This document shows, in pieces, positions 10,264 to 19,669 of a stretch of DNA of 64,000 nt. How positions within the stretch are numbered: the first letter of the stretch is position 1; every line of letters begins with the position of its first letter. The DNA comes from Acholoe squamosa (taxonomy: Eukaryota; Annelida; Polychaeta; Phyllodocida; Polynoidae): contig OX439044.1 of NCBI GenBank assembly GCA_949317995.1, forward strand, positions 9,519,141-9,583,140, in the 5' to 3' direction. The notes under the pieces were generated by a model. It worked only from the letters and a program-made list of their open reading frames with translations, was not told the origin of the DNA and ran no database searches. Position numbers and translations under genes: made by a program.

Positions 10264-11208
10264 CTAGTTTCCCGCAGACCCAGAGTCCTGACCCTGTGGG
10301 GTCAAACTCTTGGTCTTGGGACAGTCCCTTCTCAAGTGACCATGCTCATTGCACTTGTAGCAACGAGGCTCCCACTTTTTCTTGGAGCTGGCAATATTCT
10401 TGGGTCCAGCTGGCATCTCGGACTTAACCGCCAGCTGGTTACATACCCGCTGAGTGATCTGATCAATCAGATCTGCACTCAGCTCTGCCCTCTCCTCTGC
10501 GGAGCGCACCACCTTTGAGTCCCTGCCAGACCACTGCAGGGCCTTGTCCCTCGGCTCCAGGTAGCCCACATCCTTGTGAGCCTCTAGGTAGCGGAGAAGG
10601 TCCCGGCTCAGGTGTTTGTCCTTAACACCTAGAGCCAACCTCTCATTAAGCTCCGCGTCTACCAAGGGCCGGGTTGGGTCTCGGGCCCTAACCTGCTCCT
10701 GAAGCTTAAGGAGTCCGTGCAAGAAGTCGATGACGGACTCTGCACTTCCCTGACTGCGGGTGAAGAATTTCTCCTTCAGGGCAGCCACTGTCATGCCAAC
10801 ACCGGTGGAACTAAACAAATCTAACAGGACCTTAAAAATGTCCTCGGCTGTTTTGCCTTCAGCCCGGTGCCGCATCTCCCGCCGTGGCTGGCCATCAAGC
10901 TGCTCCAGTACGGCCGCCACCTTCTGAGCATCAGTTAGCCCCCCACGGGTAGTGAGGTGCGCTCTCATGTCTACCACCCATTCTTCGATCTCGAGTCCAG
11001 TTGGACCCGAGGGTGGTCCGGAAAAGACAGGGCGTTTCCTCTCCCTTTGGATATACACAGGCGTCTGCGACACATCCCCACCCGCGGCCTCTGTCAGCTC
11101 CTGGGAGAGCCTGTCATTGGTTTCAATGAGCCTCCTACCTGTCTCCCTCTCTTTCTCCAGCTCCACCTCAATGGCCTCCAACCTGCGCTGAAGCTCCTCC
11201 ACCGACAT
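10264..11208 (-). CDS. gag polyprotein of the long-LTR gypsy element
   Basis: The 314-codon frame starts at MSVEELQRRLEAIE with a predicted coiled-coil N-terminus. The middle resembles the retrotransposon gag capsid region (EWVVDMRAHL ... FKVLLDLF). A single CCHC zinc knuckle (CYKCNEHGHLRRDC) near the C-terminus is the nucleic-acid-binding nucleocapsid part. It ends just before the protease frame. The leader between this start and the 5' LTR (11209-11631) holds no other frame of note. Confidence 0.9.
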   Translation of the reverse strand: MSVEELQRRLEAIEVELEKERETGRRLIETNDRLSQELTEAAGGDVSQTPVYIQRERKRPVFSGPPSGPTGLEIEEWVVDMRAHLTTRGGLTDAQKVAAVLEQLDGQPRREMRHRAEGKTAEDIFKVLLDLFSSTGVGMTVAALKEKFFTRSQGSAESVIDFLHGLLKLQEQVRARDPTRPLVDAELNERLALGVKDKHLSRDLLRYLEAHKDVGYLEPRDKALQWSGRDSKVVRSAEERAELSADLIDQITQRVCNQLAVKSEMPAGPKNIASSKKKWEPRCYKCNEHGHLRRDCPKTKSLTPQGQDSGSAGN

Positions 11209-11631
11209 ACTGACCAGCCAGCCGTTCCAAAAATCCCGCGATTAATCTTTTTATACAAAGATTTTTCTCAACTGTATTACCCACAGTTACCCCACAACGA
11301 CCCAGTTGTAACCCACCTAATTAACCACCCTGTGTTGTTAATCACCTAATCAGTATGTTTGGAGCAGACAGAAGGAAACACAAAGTCACTTGTTTACATC
11401 ATAATTGGTGTCAATCAAACATTTGTAAACAAAACATTAGCAGGTACAGATTAAGAGTAACACTAGAGACGCGTTGTTCGCCGATGTCTTCTTAACTCGA
11501 GAGCTGTCTCGGTCCACTTCCGGCACTACATTGTACCAACACTTCCCACTCCATCCTGTCCTGCCTCATCTGCGCATGGGGTTTATACCTCCATCTGCTT
11601 TACCAAGCCATAGTCAAAACCATGTAACCTC

Positions 11632-11649
11632 ATCCCACCGCTGCCACCA
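11632..11649 (-). promoter_or_regulatory. primer binding site for tRNA-Leu
   Basis: The plus-strand reading ATCCCACCGCTGCCACCA is identical to the 3' end of animal tRNA-Leu including CCA, from my knowledge of the tRNA sequence. It starts 3 bp inside the 5' LTR border, the expected site for minus-strand priming. Confidence 0.88.
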
Positions 11650-11652
11650 AAA

Positions 11653-13119
11653 TGTGACGGACCAACTAAGTGGTAGCGTGAAGTTAGTCGCACATTATAA
11701 AAAAAAAGAAAAGGTTGCAGAATGAGGTTGTGATAATAATGACTATTTATTCATGGCAAGGTAAAAGATGAGTATGCGGTAACAAAACCGAGAATAAAAT
11801 TAAACCTGAAAAATACAAGACAAAAGTAATGTCTTAGAGACTATTGGCAAGTCTATTATCAGTACACAATAATAGAAAATTATTGTCATGAGGACATGCA
11901 CAAGTCTACCTATACATACAATACATAAATTGTATAATGGACCTGTGCAAGTCTATTTCACACTTTAATACAAAAATACTACATGGGACTTATGCAAGTC
12001 TATGTCAAGCATGAATACCCAAGTATGGCATCATGGAGCTGTGCAAGTCTACACCAATATGTTATAGTTCAACACACTAACATGGTCTCATGATACATGT
12101 ATAATATCAGTGATCTACAGGATAATATCCCAAGACCTATGCAAGTCTAAGCCAGCAGAAATGGACAATGTATTTACTCTGAAACAATAACCATCAGCAT
12201 TTAGATAAACATTGCACCATTGGCTTCTACATTTACATCTGCCATCTTGTCTTAGATCCCATCATCCATATACTTAAGAATACAATCAAGACTTGTGCAA
12301 GTCTATGCTACTCCAGTAGGCAGCACCTTGACATACAACTCCCCAGTACAGAAGTTGAACATTCTCCATATAGTAGAAACATCAGTCATAGAATCATTGT
12401 AATTAATTCACAACTTACCCCACACACAAACAGTGGGAACCAGGCAAGTCATTGCCTAATCAGTGTTCCTCCCCCTAACCATCTCTCCTATAATCAAAAT
12501 ATAGATATTCCAAGTTAGTTGGAACCACTTTACCTACATGGTACTACACATATATAGAATCACTACACAAATGACTCACTACACATATACCAATACATTG
12601 CATACTAACTATATGCACCCTTTCATATAAGATATACATTTCTTATACAGACAGAAGATATTACAACTCTACCCAAAGGAGTCTGGGTCCCCCTGCCTGC
12701 CTCCAGTACACCCCACGGTGCTGTGGTATACTGGGGTCAGATAGGGTCAGCTACACCCACCACAGAAACCCACCCCTTACTCCATACTTCACTATACATT
12801 TAGTATAAGAAACCCTCACAAAGTTACCCTTTATGGTAAATGCACATACAAATATAGCCAAAGTGTGGTAACTTACATCAGCTGGGTGGTCAGTATGTCT
12901 TTGGAGGATCCTCCATGGGGAAAAGGGGCCTTCAGCCCTAAAAGCAGAAACAAAAGGGCTCTTGGTCCTTTTCCTTTGAAAGCAAGCCTCCCTCTCCCAG
13001 CACACAGGTTGAAGAGCAGCTCCCCAAGGGCCATGTATGCCTGGAGAGTGAGTAAATGACACATGTTCCTCCAAGTGGGTAAACTCTGTACTAGAGTAGA
13101 TGGACTCTAACAGATCACA
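11653..13119 (-). repeat. 5' LTR of the long-LTR gypsy element
   Basis: The 1467-bp LTR begins TGTGACGG and ends GATCACA in plus-strand reading. It carries a ~150-bp segment (about 12690-12840) not present in the other LTR. It keeps the uninterrupted form of the site where the other LTR took a DNA element. Transcription of the retroelement would start here and run leftwards. Confidence 0.92.
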
Positions 13120-13784
13120 GTAATATTTTCAACCGTAGCAAGATTAAACCATCTCTCACACACAATGTGTTAGAATATAGGATAGGCTTAACCCTGAAAA
13201 TCTTAACTAAGGGAGCGATACATACAGCAAGTGCCATTCTACCCTATTTTGGGCCTCAAAACCTCCATTGGCCAGATGAACATTTGCAGACCTGATAAAA
13301 TCTTCAAACGTTTGCATAATATAAAACTCATCTACTGTTCCATTTAGGAACTATTTGGGGTCACTTGTGATTTTTTTCATAATTTTACCAATATTTCTTG
13401 CATATGAATTCTAAGCCAATCAGCACCCAGATCACCTTTAGTGCAGGCCTGAATACCATATGACTCACGAGAGGGCAGCATTGACGTCCATGTGACCTTT
13501 ATTCAGGCACCAAACATCAGGTTGAAGACTGCACTCCTTATGGCCTCAGGTCTAGATGTAGGACCGTGGCCATTTCTAGCCCTGCATTGAGCATGATAAT
13601 GGGGCCTAGGATGATTTTAAAGTGACATGAATAATGTATCTTTTTACCAGTTTCTGTTATTTCTATGGTTTTGATGATAGGTATACATAAAAAAGAACAT
13701 TTATTTACCCAGAAACATAGTCAGCATGACGAATCACAGTAAATATCTAAAGTAAATCATGGATTTTGTGTCCAAATGACCATA
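13120..13784. other. gene-free stretch
   Basis: AT-rich intergenic DNA just outside the gypsy element. No frame above background and no repeat structure stand out. Confidence 0.5.
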
Positions 13785-14167
13785 CCCACTTGGCAAAAAA
13801 CATGTTTGTAATGTTTGCAAACGTTTTTATTTGGTTTGGGTAAAAAACGTTTTTAAAAAAAACGTTATTTTGACGTTGAAAAAACGTCTTTAAATGTTTT
13901 TTCAATCAATTTTCAACCAAATAGAAACGTTTGCTTTTTCAACCAATTTTCAACCAAATAAAAACGTTTTTTATTTACGTTTCTTTTACATTAAAAAAAC
14001 GTTTTTTTAACCTGATATAAAAACGTTTTTATAAAACGTCAAAATAACGTTTTTTTTGAGTACATGTAAAAACGTTATTTTGACATTTAAAAAAAACGTT
14101 TTGCAAACTTAGGAACCAAAATAAAACATTTTTTTTACGTCAAAAAAACGTTTTTCTGCCAAGTGGG
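13785..14167. mobile_element. palindromic element with CCCACTTGGCA ends
   Basis: The ends CCCACTTGGCA and TGCCAAGTGGG are perfect inverted repeats flanked by TA on both sides. The interior is a dense mixture of AAACGTTTTT words in both orientations, so nearly the whole element folds on itself. It has no coding capacity. The end sequence and internal style resemble the CCCAGTGGGCAC element at 4257-4767, suggesting related families. Confidence 0.85.
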
Positions 14168-14748
14168 TAAAGTGTACCTCTACCCAGCACTAAAATTTTT
14201 TCCGATTTTGGTATTAAATTTCCTAAAGAAAATCTTAAGTCCATGTAAAAGTTTAAAGCCTACTTTATAATAAAATACTAAAATGTTTATGATATGAACC
14301 TTCCATTTGAAGCTATTGATGATTTTCTGATATATAATATATGTTTAAATGTGGCTTCACTAAGACTCAAGTAAGAGTACAGTAGGTGAGGATAGGTGGA
14401 GGGGGGCTAAACTCACACCTCAGTAGCACACACAGTGTCATCAATGTTCTAATTGGATGCACACCACTTGAGGGTGGTCATGATCCACTGATCACAGGCA
14501 AGCAGGGTCAGAAATGGCCCTGGGTATACCTCTAATGATGTCTACTGATATATCCATGTTGATACTCTTGAGTACAGGCTATGTTCTAAGTCTGGGTCTT
14601 CAGACATATGTCTCATCTCAGACCTGAACATATGCTTGGTGCTTCTTTACGTCTCACATGGAAATTTCACTCTCTAAGCTGAGATCAGGGAGGATACAGT
14701 ATACATGGACATCAGAGTGAGACTCAGGTGACACACAAATTTGTGTAC

Positions 14749-14946
14749 TACCGTAAATTCTCTTGTATAAGCCACATCCCTCGTATAAGCCGCACCCCCG
14801 ACTTTTGATTAAGCTATAAGCCACAACTGAGGCTATAGCGTCAAATACCCCGTGTAAGCCGCACCCTCACTTTGGGCCCATTCTATAAACCTTATTTTGA
14901 TTTGGGTTCTAGTATAAGGCACAGCTTATACGAGAGAATTTACCGT
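14749..14946. mobile_element. family A palindromic element
   Basis: The left end is TACCGTAAATTCTCTTGTAT followed by AAGCC-CA blocks. The right end is the inverted AGCTTATACGAGAGAATTTA, slightly decayed at its last bases. Family A copies here share these ends, a TA flank and inward-facing TATAAGCCGCA motifs, and none codes for protein. Confidence 0.8.
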
Positions 14947-15304
14947 TGTTTTTTTATGGAGACCGCCTTAGTTAGTGGAGGTGGGCAGTTGGCAACAATG
15001 CCATTTGAAGCCAGATAGTTGAGTCATGGACGGACTTTACATTTTGTCCCATTTAGTAAGTAACGTGAAGAAGAAAAAGAAATCTATGTTTATAGATCAT
15101 CAAACAGAACACATTATATTATTAAGTTTTCCATTTAGTTTATTGGATAGACAAATTATACACACATTCTTTCATTTCACAACATTCTTTCACCTTCTTT
15201 TTTTACAAATCAACGAACAACAAAATCTTTATCACATAACATTTACAGTTGAAGAATTTCTCCAATAAATACTCACTCCATTGTGACCCGCAGTGCAGTG
15301 TATG

Positions 15305-15531
15305 TACCGTAAATCCTCTCATGTAAGCCGCGGCTAGTACCAGAACCCAAATAAAAATCAGGCTTATAATCTTGGCTGAAAGTCTGGGTGCGGCTTATAC
15401 AAAGGTATATTATTTATACTCTAAAACAGTACTAAAATGCTAATATTCAAGCCCTAGGAAGGGCTTATATGTTTCTCAAACTCAAGGTGAGGCTTATATA
15501 AGGGTTCGGCTTATACGAGAGAATTTACGGT
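15305..15531. mobile_element. family A palindromic element
   Basis: The left end TACCGTAAATCCTCTCATGT and the right end ACGAGAGAATTTACGG are inverted repeats. Subterminal AAGCCGCGG and GGCTTATA motifs face each other. This copy sits about 360 bp from the preceding one; the DNA between holds only AT-rich sequence. Confidence 0.82.
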
Positions 15532-16654
15532 TGCAAGAACCTCACTTTACCTGAAAGGCGCTTTGATGGATAACCCCCTCAAACAACATTCTCTGAAAAA
15601 AAAACTCGATTTTTTTTTCTCTTCTAAAAAGTTATATTTGTGCTGAGCAATAAATAAAGCATGAAAATGAAATTATCTTTTTTTTTTCTATCAGCCTACA
15701 CATAACCTGTTCCATATCCAGGGTGAGAATGTGTGAAGTCATAGTAGACTTGCCAGCACTACACTGGTGCGTTAGATCTATGACTCAAATGGTACTTAAC
15801 ATGGAGATCCTTAAAGGGTTAAGGAGGCGAAAGCGCCAAAATTATTTTTTTTGCCTTATCTTTTTTTTTAAACTCATTCTCTGTAGAATCTCAATATTTT
15901 AAGTTTACAAACCGATAACACAAGACTGTCATCATTTATGATATTGTATACATATAGACAAAATCAGATCATGAAAATTACAGACGCGTGTAACATACAT
16001 ATAAAGGCAGATGTATGTTTTCAATTGTCTAATATCTATCAACATTTGTATGTAATTGGGTGAAGCTATTAAGAAATTGAAACATAATATATGCGAGCCC
16101 TTATCGATAATTAGATACTACCAGTACTTAGAATGAGATATGGATATTATCAATGAGGCAGATCCAAGAATGACAAATGAGTGGGGGGGGAGGTGGGGGC
16201 AGGGGGTTGAAGCCGCTGGTTCAATGCAAGACATCAGCTACAATTCAGACATAGCATCAATTCAGTCAGTGGTCATACGTTGGGACTGCTAAAAAGATGT
16301 GAACTGTCCTTACTACTGACCCCCATCTGCACATTTATTCCATACAGGGTGATTTTACTGCATTTATATGATTACCATTCTTTGACATTTTCCCATTAAA
16401 AATATCATACTCATATCATAATGTTCGAGCAATTTTCCTGTGGTTTATTCAACTTGATTTGTAATTTCTAAATATCTTTTGGTCTTTAATATCATCCAGA
16501 CGTTTAGAGCCCCACTCTATCAACCTAACCCACCCTCCCCTGTGGGGAGGTTGCAGAATCGACTGACCACTGACTGAATTTCCACCCCACAAAATAATGT
16601 ACATGTAAGTTTTTCTCATCACTGTAATACCCTGAACTGGTGCCGAACACAAAC
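15532..16654. other. gene-free stretch
   Basis: Low-complexity poly-T and poly-A patches (15590-15690, 15840-15870) and a G-rich patch near 16180-16210. A pair of loosely similar segments containing CAGTGGTCA appears at about 16265 and 16560. No gene is recognised. Confidence 0.4.
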
Positions 16655-16878
16655 TACCGTAAATTCTCTCGTATAAGCCGCAGCTTATACCAGAACCCAA
16701 ATGAAAGTTAGGTTTATAGGATCAGTCCAAAGAAGGGGTGCGGCTTATATAAGGGTATTTGGCACTATAGAATAGTATTAAAACCATAGGCACCAGATGC
16801 ACCTCATAGCCCCCTCCAAAGTTGTGGGTGCGGTTTATAAATACGAGGGATGCGGCTTATACAAGAGAATTTACGGTA
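16655..16878. mobile_element. family A palindromic element, well preserved
   Basis: TACCGTAAATTCTCTCGTAT opens the element and its inverse closes it (AGAGAATTTACGGTA), with TA at both borders. Inside are AAGCCGCAGC on the left and GCGGCTTATA twice on the right. This is the clearest family A copy for defining the ends. Confidence 0.88.
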
Positions 16879-17127
16879 TATAATGTTTTCATTCTAATCT
16901 AAAGACAGCACATACTCTAAGTTGTTTTACAGTAAAAGTGATATTTTAGTGTTGGGGGAGTGTGCTCATTAGATTTCATTTTTGTCTTAGGTTTTGAGCA
17001 TCAAACGTTATTTTCCAGCACTCTTTAGAACAAATACTGCTCTGGACCATTTTTACATTCATTGTATTAATGTGATGGCAATAGATGTACCGGGTAGTAA
17101 TACACCATGTGGCACTTTGAAGGTTTT

Positions 17128-17372
17128 AAGGGCCGCTAATGCAGGAGTGCATCATGCCCATTGGTCGTCATGATGCACCAACGAAGTCCTGGCGAGACTG
17201 CTCGCCAGCACTTCATTGGAGCATCATGCCGACCCTACAGGGTTGATACATATACTCCCTGAGGGTCAGCATGATGCTCCAATGAAGTGCTGGTGAGTAG
17301 TCTCGTCAGCACTTCATTGGTGCATCATGACGATCAATGGGCATGATGCACTCCTGTATCAGTGGCCTTTAA
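17128..17372. mobile_element. family E palindromic element (GCATCATGCCCATTGG type)
   Basis: The copy begins GGGCCGCTAATGCAGGAGTG and ends with the inverse (CACTCCTG-ATCAG-GGCC). Long internal arms (ATGATGCACCAATGAAGTGC and inverse, then a second GCCAGCACTTCATTGG pair) make almost the full length self-complementary. The loop near 17235-17265 reads GAGGGTCAGCATGATGC. It has no coding capacity. Related copies lie at 19269, 26855, 38813, 40455, 48768, 58696 and 58981. Confidence 0.85.
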
Positions 17373-17807
17373 AGTGTCCATTTAACCATTCAATAACAAC
17401 ATATGTCGCCTTAGTGGAAGAAGGTTGTATCTGCATTTTCAAGTTTTGCAGGAGAGGAAGAAGAAGACTAGTGTTCCACTCACCAAGGAGATACAGCAAT
17501 ATTGCACTGGGGCCTGAGGGCACACATATGGACAGAGCTTCAGTACTTTCATAGTAGCTAGATAAAGGTCCGTAGATCGTAAAACAGTCAAAATGCCAGT
17601 TACAACCTTCTTGCACTAAGGCGTTAATATGGCAATTAAACAAGAATACAATCCACAATATGAACATGAACGTAAAATCTGGAATGCAATAATTTACTCA
17701 TGATTTAGACTACATTCATTTTCCATTTCTATCCGATTCACTTTGTGACACACGAGAATACTGATCTCTTATACCTAGTACACTTTATATTAACCCTTTA
17801 AGGGCAG

Positions 17808-18211
17808 TACCATAATCTCCCACGTATAAGGTGTATAAATGGTACAGTGGCTCCATCTGGTGGCACAGATGGACAAAATAACTGATAATACAATGTTAGA
17901 GATAAGTTCTACTTCTGGTTACACCTCATTTGTGGCATTCAAAAAAAAATATATGGTCAGCATCATACCCAAATAATCTTAACTCTAACTAAGGTTATCC
18001 CCAGCTACAAGGAGACTTGTATGCAGGCCATGCACAAGGTGCGCCTGGTACGCAGACCAGTCACCTTGAGTTTGGAGTGTGCATTATAGGCGGGTTTATT
18101 CATTATACCAGTTCAGAGGAGATTGGTGCGCCTTCTATGCGAACCAGCCTTCTCCGAGTTGTGGGTGCGCCTTCTACGCGGGCTGCGCCTTCTACGCGGG
18201 AGATTACGGTA
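17808..18211. mobile_element. family B palindromic element, long decayed copy
   Basis: The left end (TACCATAATCTCCCACGTAT) and right end (TACGCGGGAGATTACGGTA) are inverted. The right half carries three GCGCCTTCTACGCG-type repeats. The middle has diverged and contains unrelated sequence, so this copy is old or has acquired an insertion. Confidence 0.72.
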
Positions 18212-18828
18212 CTTACTGTAATGCACTTTTGGTCATGAAATATTTCAATCATTGTGCATAAATGCAGCCCTGGTGAGTAACTCATCACGAGGAGTATTTG
18301 ATGGGTTGGGGCACATTGAGGTAAGCTTAGCGTAGCTGAGATGAATTGTATTGTCATAATTAATGATTCTGATGCAGTGTAGTAGAAGTATATAATTCAA
18401 TCTGATAGCTCCTCAGGAGTGCTGAGCCGTGACCAGGCAGTAGACACGGCCCACACGGACCTGGGGTTTAGTACAAGTATATAATTCAGTCTGATGGAAT
18501 GTTCAGATGTCAAACGGAGTTATTTATAGTCATACAGGGTTTGTTTACACAGCACAGACCTGTCTAGGGCTATTGCTATGATTATTTGGCGAGGGTCTTA
18601 GTGTTGATCTAATGCCATGACCAAAGTATAAATATTTTAGGAGATTGAACAAGGCCTAAGCACCCTAGGTCATGGTCTGATGATTTCAGTAGATGAGCTT
18701 TAGTCGGTACGCTCGACCCCTGGCTTTGTGTCTTATGGAGTTCCGCTCCAATTAACAACTGGGTTTACTTTAGTAAGGCCAGACCCGGACACATGTAACA
18801 CAGGAAGTCAGAGTACTAACTGACAGGA

Positions 18829-19012
18829 GTGAGTGAGTGAGTGAGTAATATATGTTTAACGCCATTTCGACAGCTGTGGTCATATTCATGGCAAGAATGA
18901 CATTACACAATTTCACAGGGGAATATGTCAGTGCCTGCACATATGTGCACCACACACATCCAGAGGGGATAGAAAAGAGGAGAAATAGACCCTTTTAAGT
19001 GGGCTAGGGAGG
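18829..19012. repeat. interspersed repeat with (GAGT)n end
   Basis: About 185 bp, starting with GAGTGAGTGAGTGAGT, matches 53191-53374 in inverted orientation at roughly 90% by eye, including TTTAACGCCATTTCGACAGC and GTGCACCACACACATCC. The simple-repeat end and two dispersed copies suggest a SINE-like or composite repeat. No A or B box is obvious. Confidence 0.72.
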
Positions 19013-19268
19013 CTCTACTAACTGACAGGAAGTCATGTGACATCTATTTGTAGCATAGGAATGGTGCACTGTGGGATACAAACAGAGGTCTGAGGCTCTG
19101 TCTCTAACAGAACAACCTGCCCTGACCCATTTATGATGTCACAGACTGGTAGCCAATCCGATAACCCGGTAGGTTACCCAAGTAACTAATACACATCAGT
19201 TTGGCCAGGGGTCGAACATACCGACTGTGGTCTAAATTTTAGCGCAGACCAACAGATAAAAATGAATT

Positions 19269-19650
19269 CCAATTCAATGACGCATCATATCGACTCTTCA
19301 GTGTTCATACACCTTCGAAGAGTAGGCATGATGCACAAATGAATCGCCGGCAAGTTACTCACCAGGGCTGCAGCAGTGCATCCTGACAAAAAAAGACGAT
19401 GAATGTCAAGCATCATGCCCATAGGTCGTCATGATGCACCAATGAAGTGCTGGCGAGACTGCTCACCAGCACTTCATTGGAGCATCATGCCGACCCTCCG
19501 GGAGTACATATACATGTACATTGTATATCAACCCGTAGGGTCATCATGATGCTCCAATGAAGTGCTGGCGAGACTGCTCGCCAGCACTTCATTGGAGCAT
19601 TGTGAAGACCAATGGGCACGATGCACTCCTACATCAGCGACCTTTGAAGA
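19269..19650. mobile_element. family E palindromic element plus a half copy
   Basis: 19394-19650 is a nearly complete palindromic copy (GCATCATGCCCATAGGTCGT ... CATTGGAGCA). 19269-19393 is a related half ending CACCAGGGCTGCAGCAGTGC. It lies directly downstream of the EDEM2 stop codon, so the EDEM2 3' untranslated region probably runs into it. Confidence 0.75.
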
Positions 19651-19669
19651 CTAAAAGGTGAACCATTTA

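Larger units (their letters stand above)
4150..13119 (-). mobile_element. Ty3/gypsy LTR retrotransposon with long LTRs (fossil, young)
   Basis: A full-length Ty3/gypsy-type element lies on the minus strand, with gag then pol (protease, reverse transcriptase, RNase H, integrase). Its two LTRs carry short inverted ends (TGTGA and TCACA), and GTAA is repeated outside at 4146-4149 and 13120-13123 as a likely 4-bp target duplication. A perfect tRNA-Leu primer site and a purine tract lie inside the LTRs. By eye the LTRs differ at roughly 1-2% of shared positions, plus one nested insertion and one length difference, so the insertion is young on an evolutionary scale. The pol frame is not continuous (about one or two breaks), so this copy looks broken. 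No chromodomain or envelope gene is seen. The lineage within Ty3/gypsy is not resolved. Confidence 0.93.

Noticed and set aside
12751-13074. A 107-codon frame and its near-copies at 5734-6035
   Set aside because: They lie inside the two LTRs and exist only because the LTR is duplicated.
18698-19235. A possible element with GTCGGTA-CTCGACCCCTGGC inverted ends
   Set aside because: About 25-30 bp are inverted at 18698-18728 and 19199-19235, but no target duplication is found and the pairing does not extend, so borders cannot be supported.
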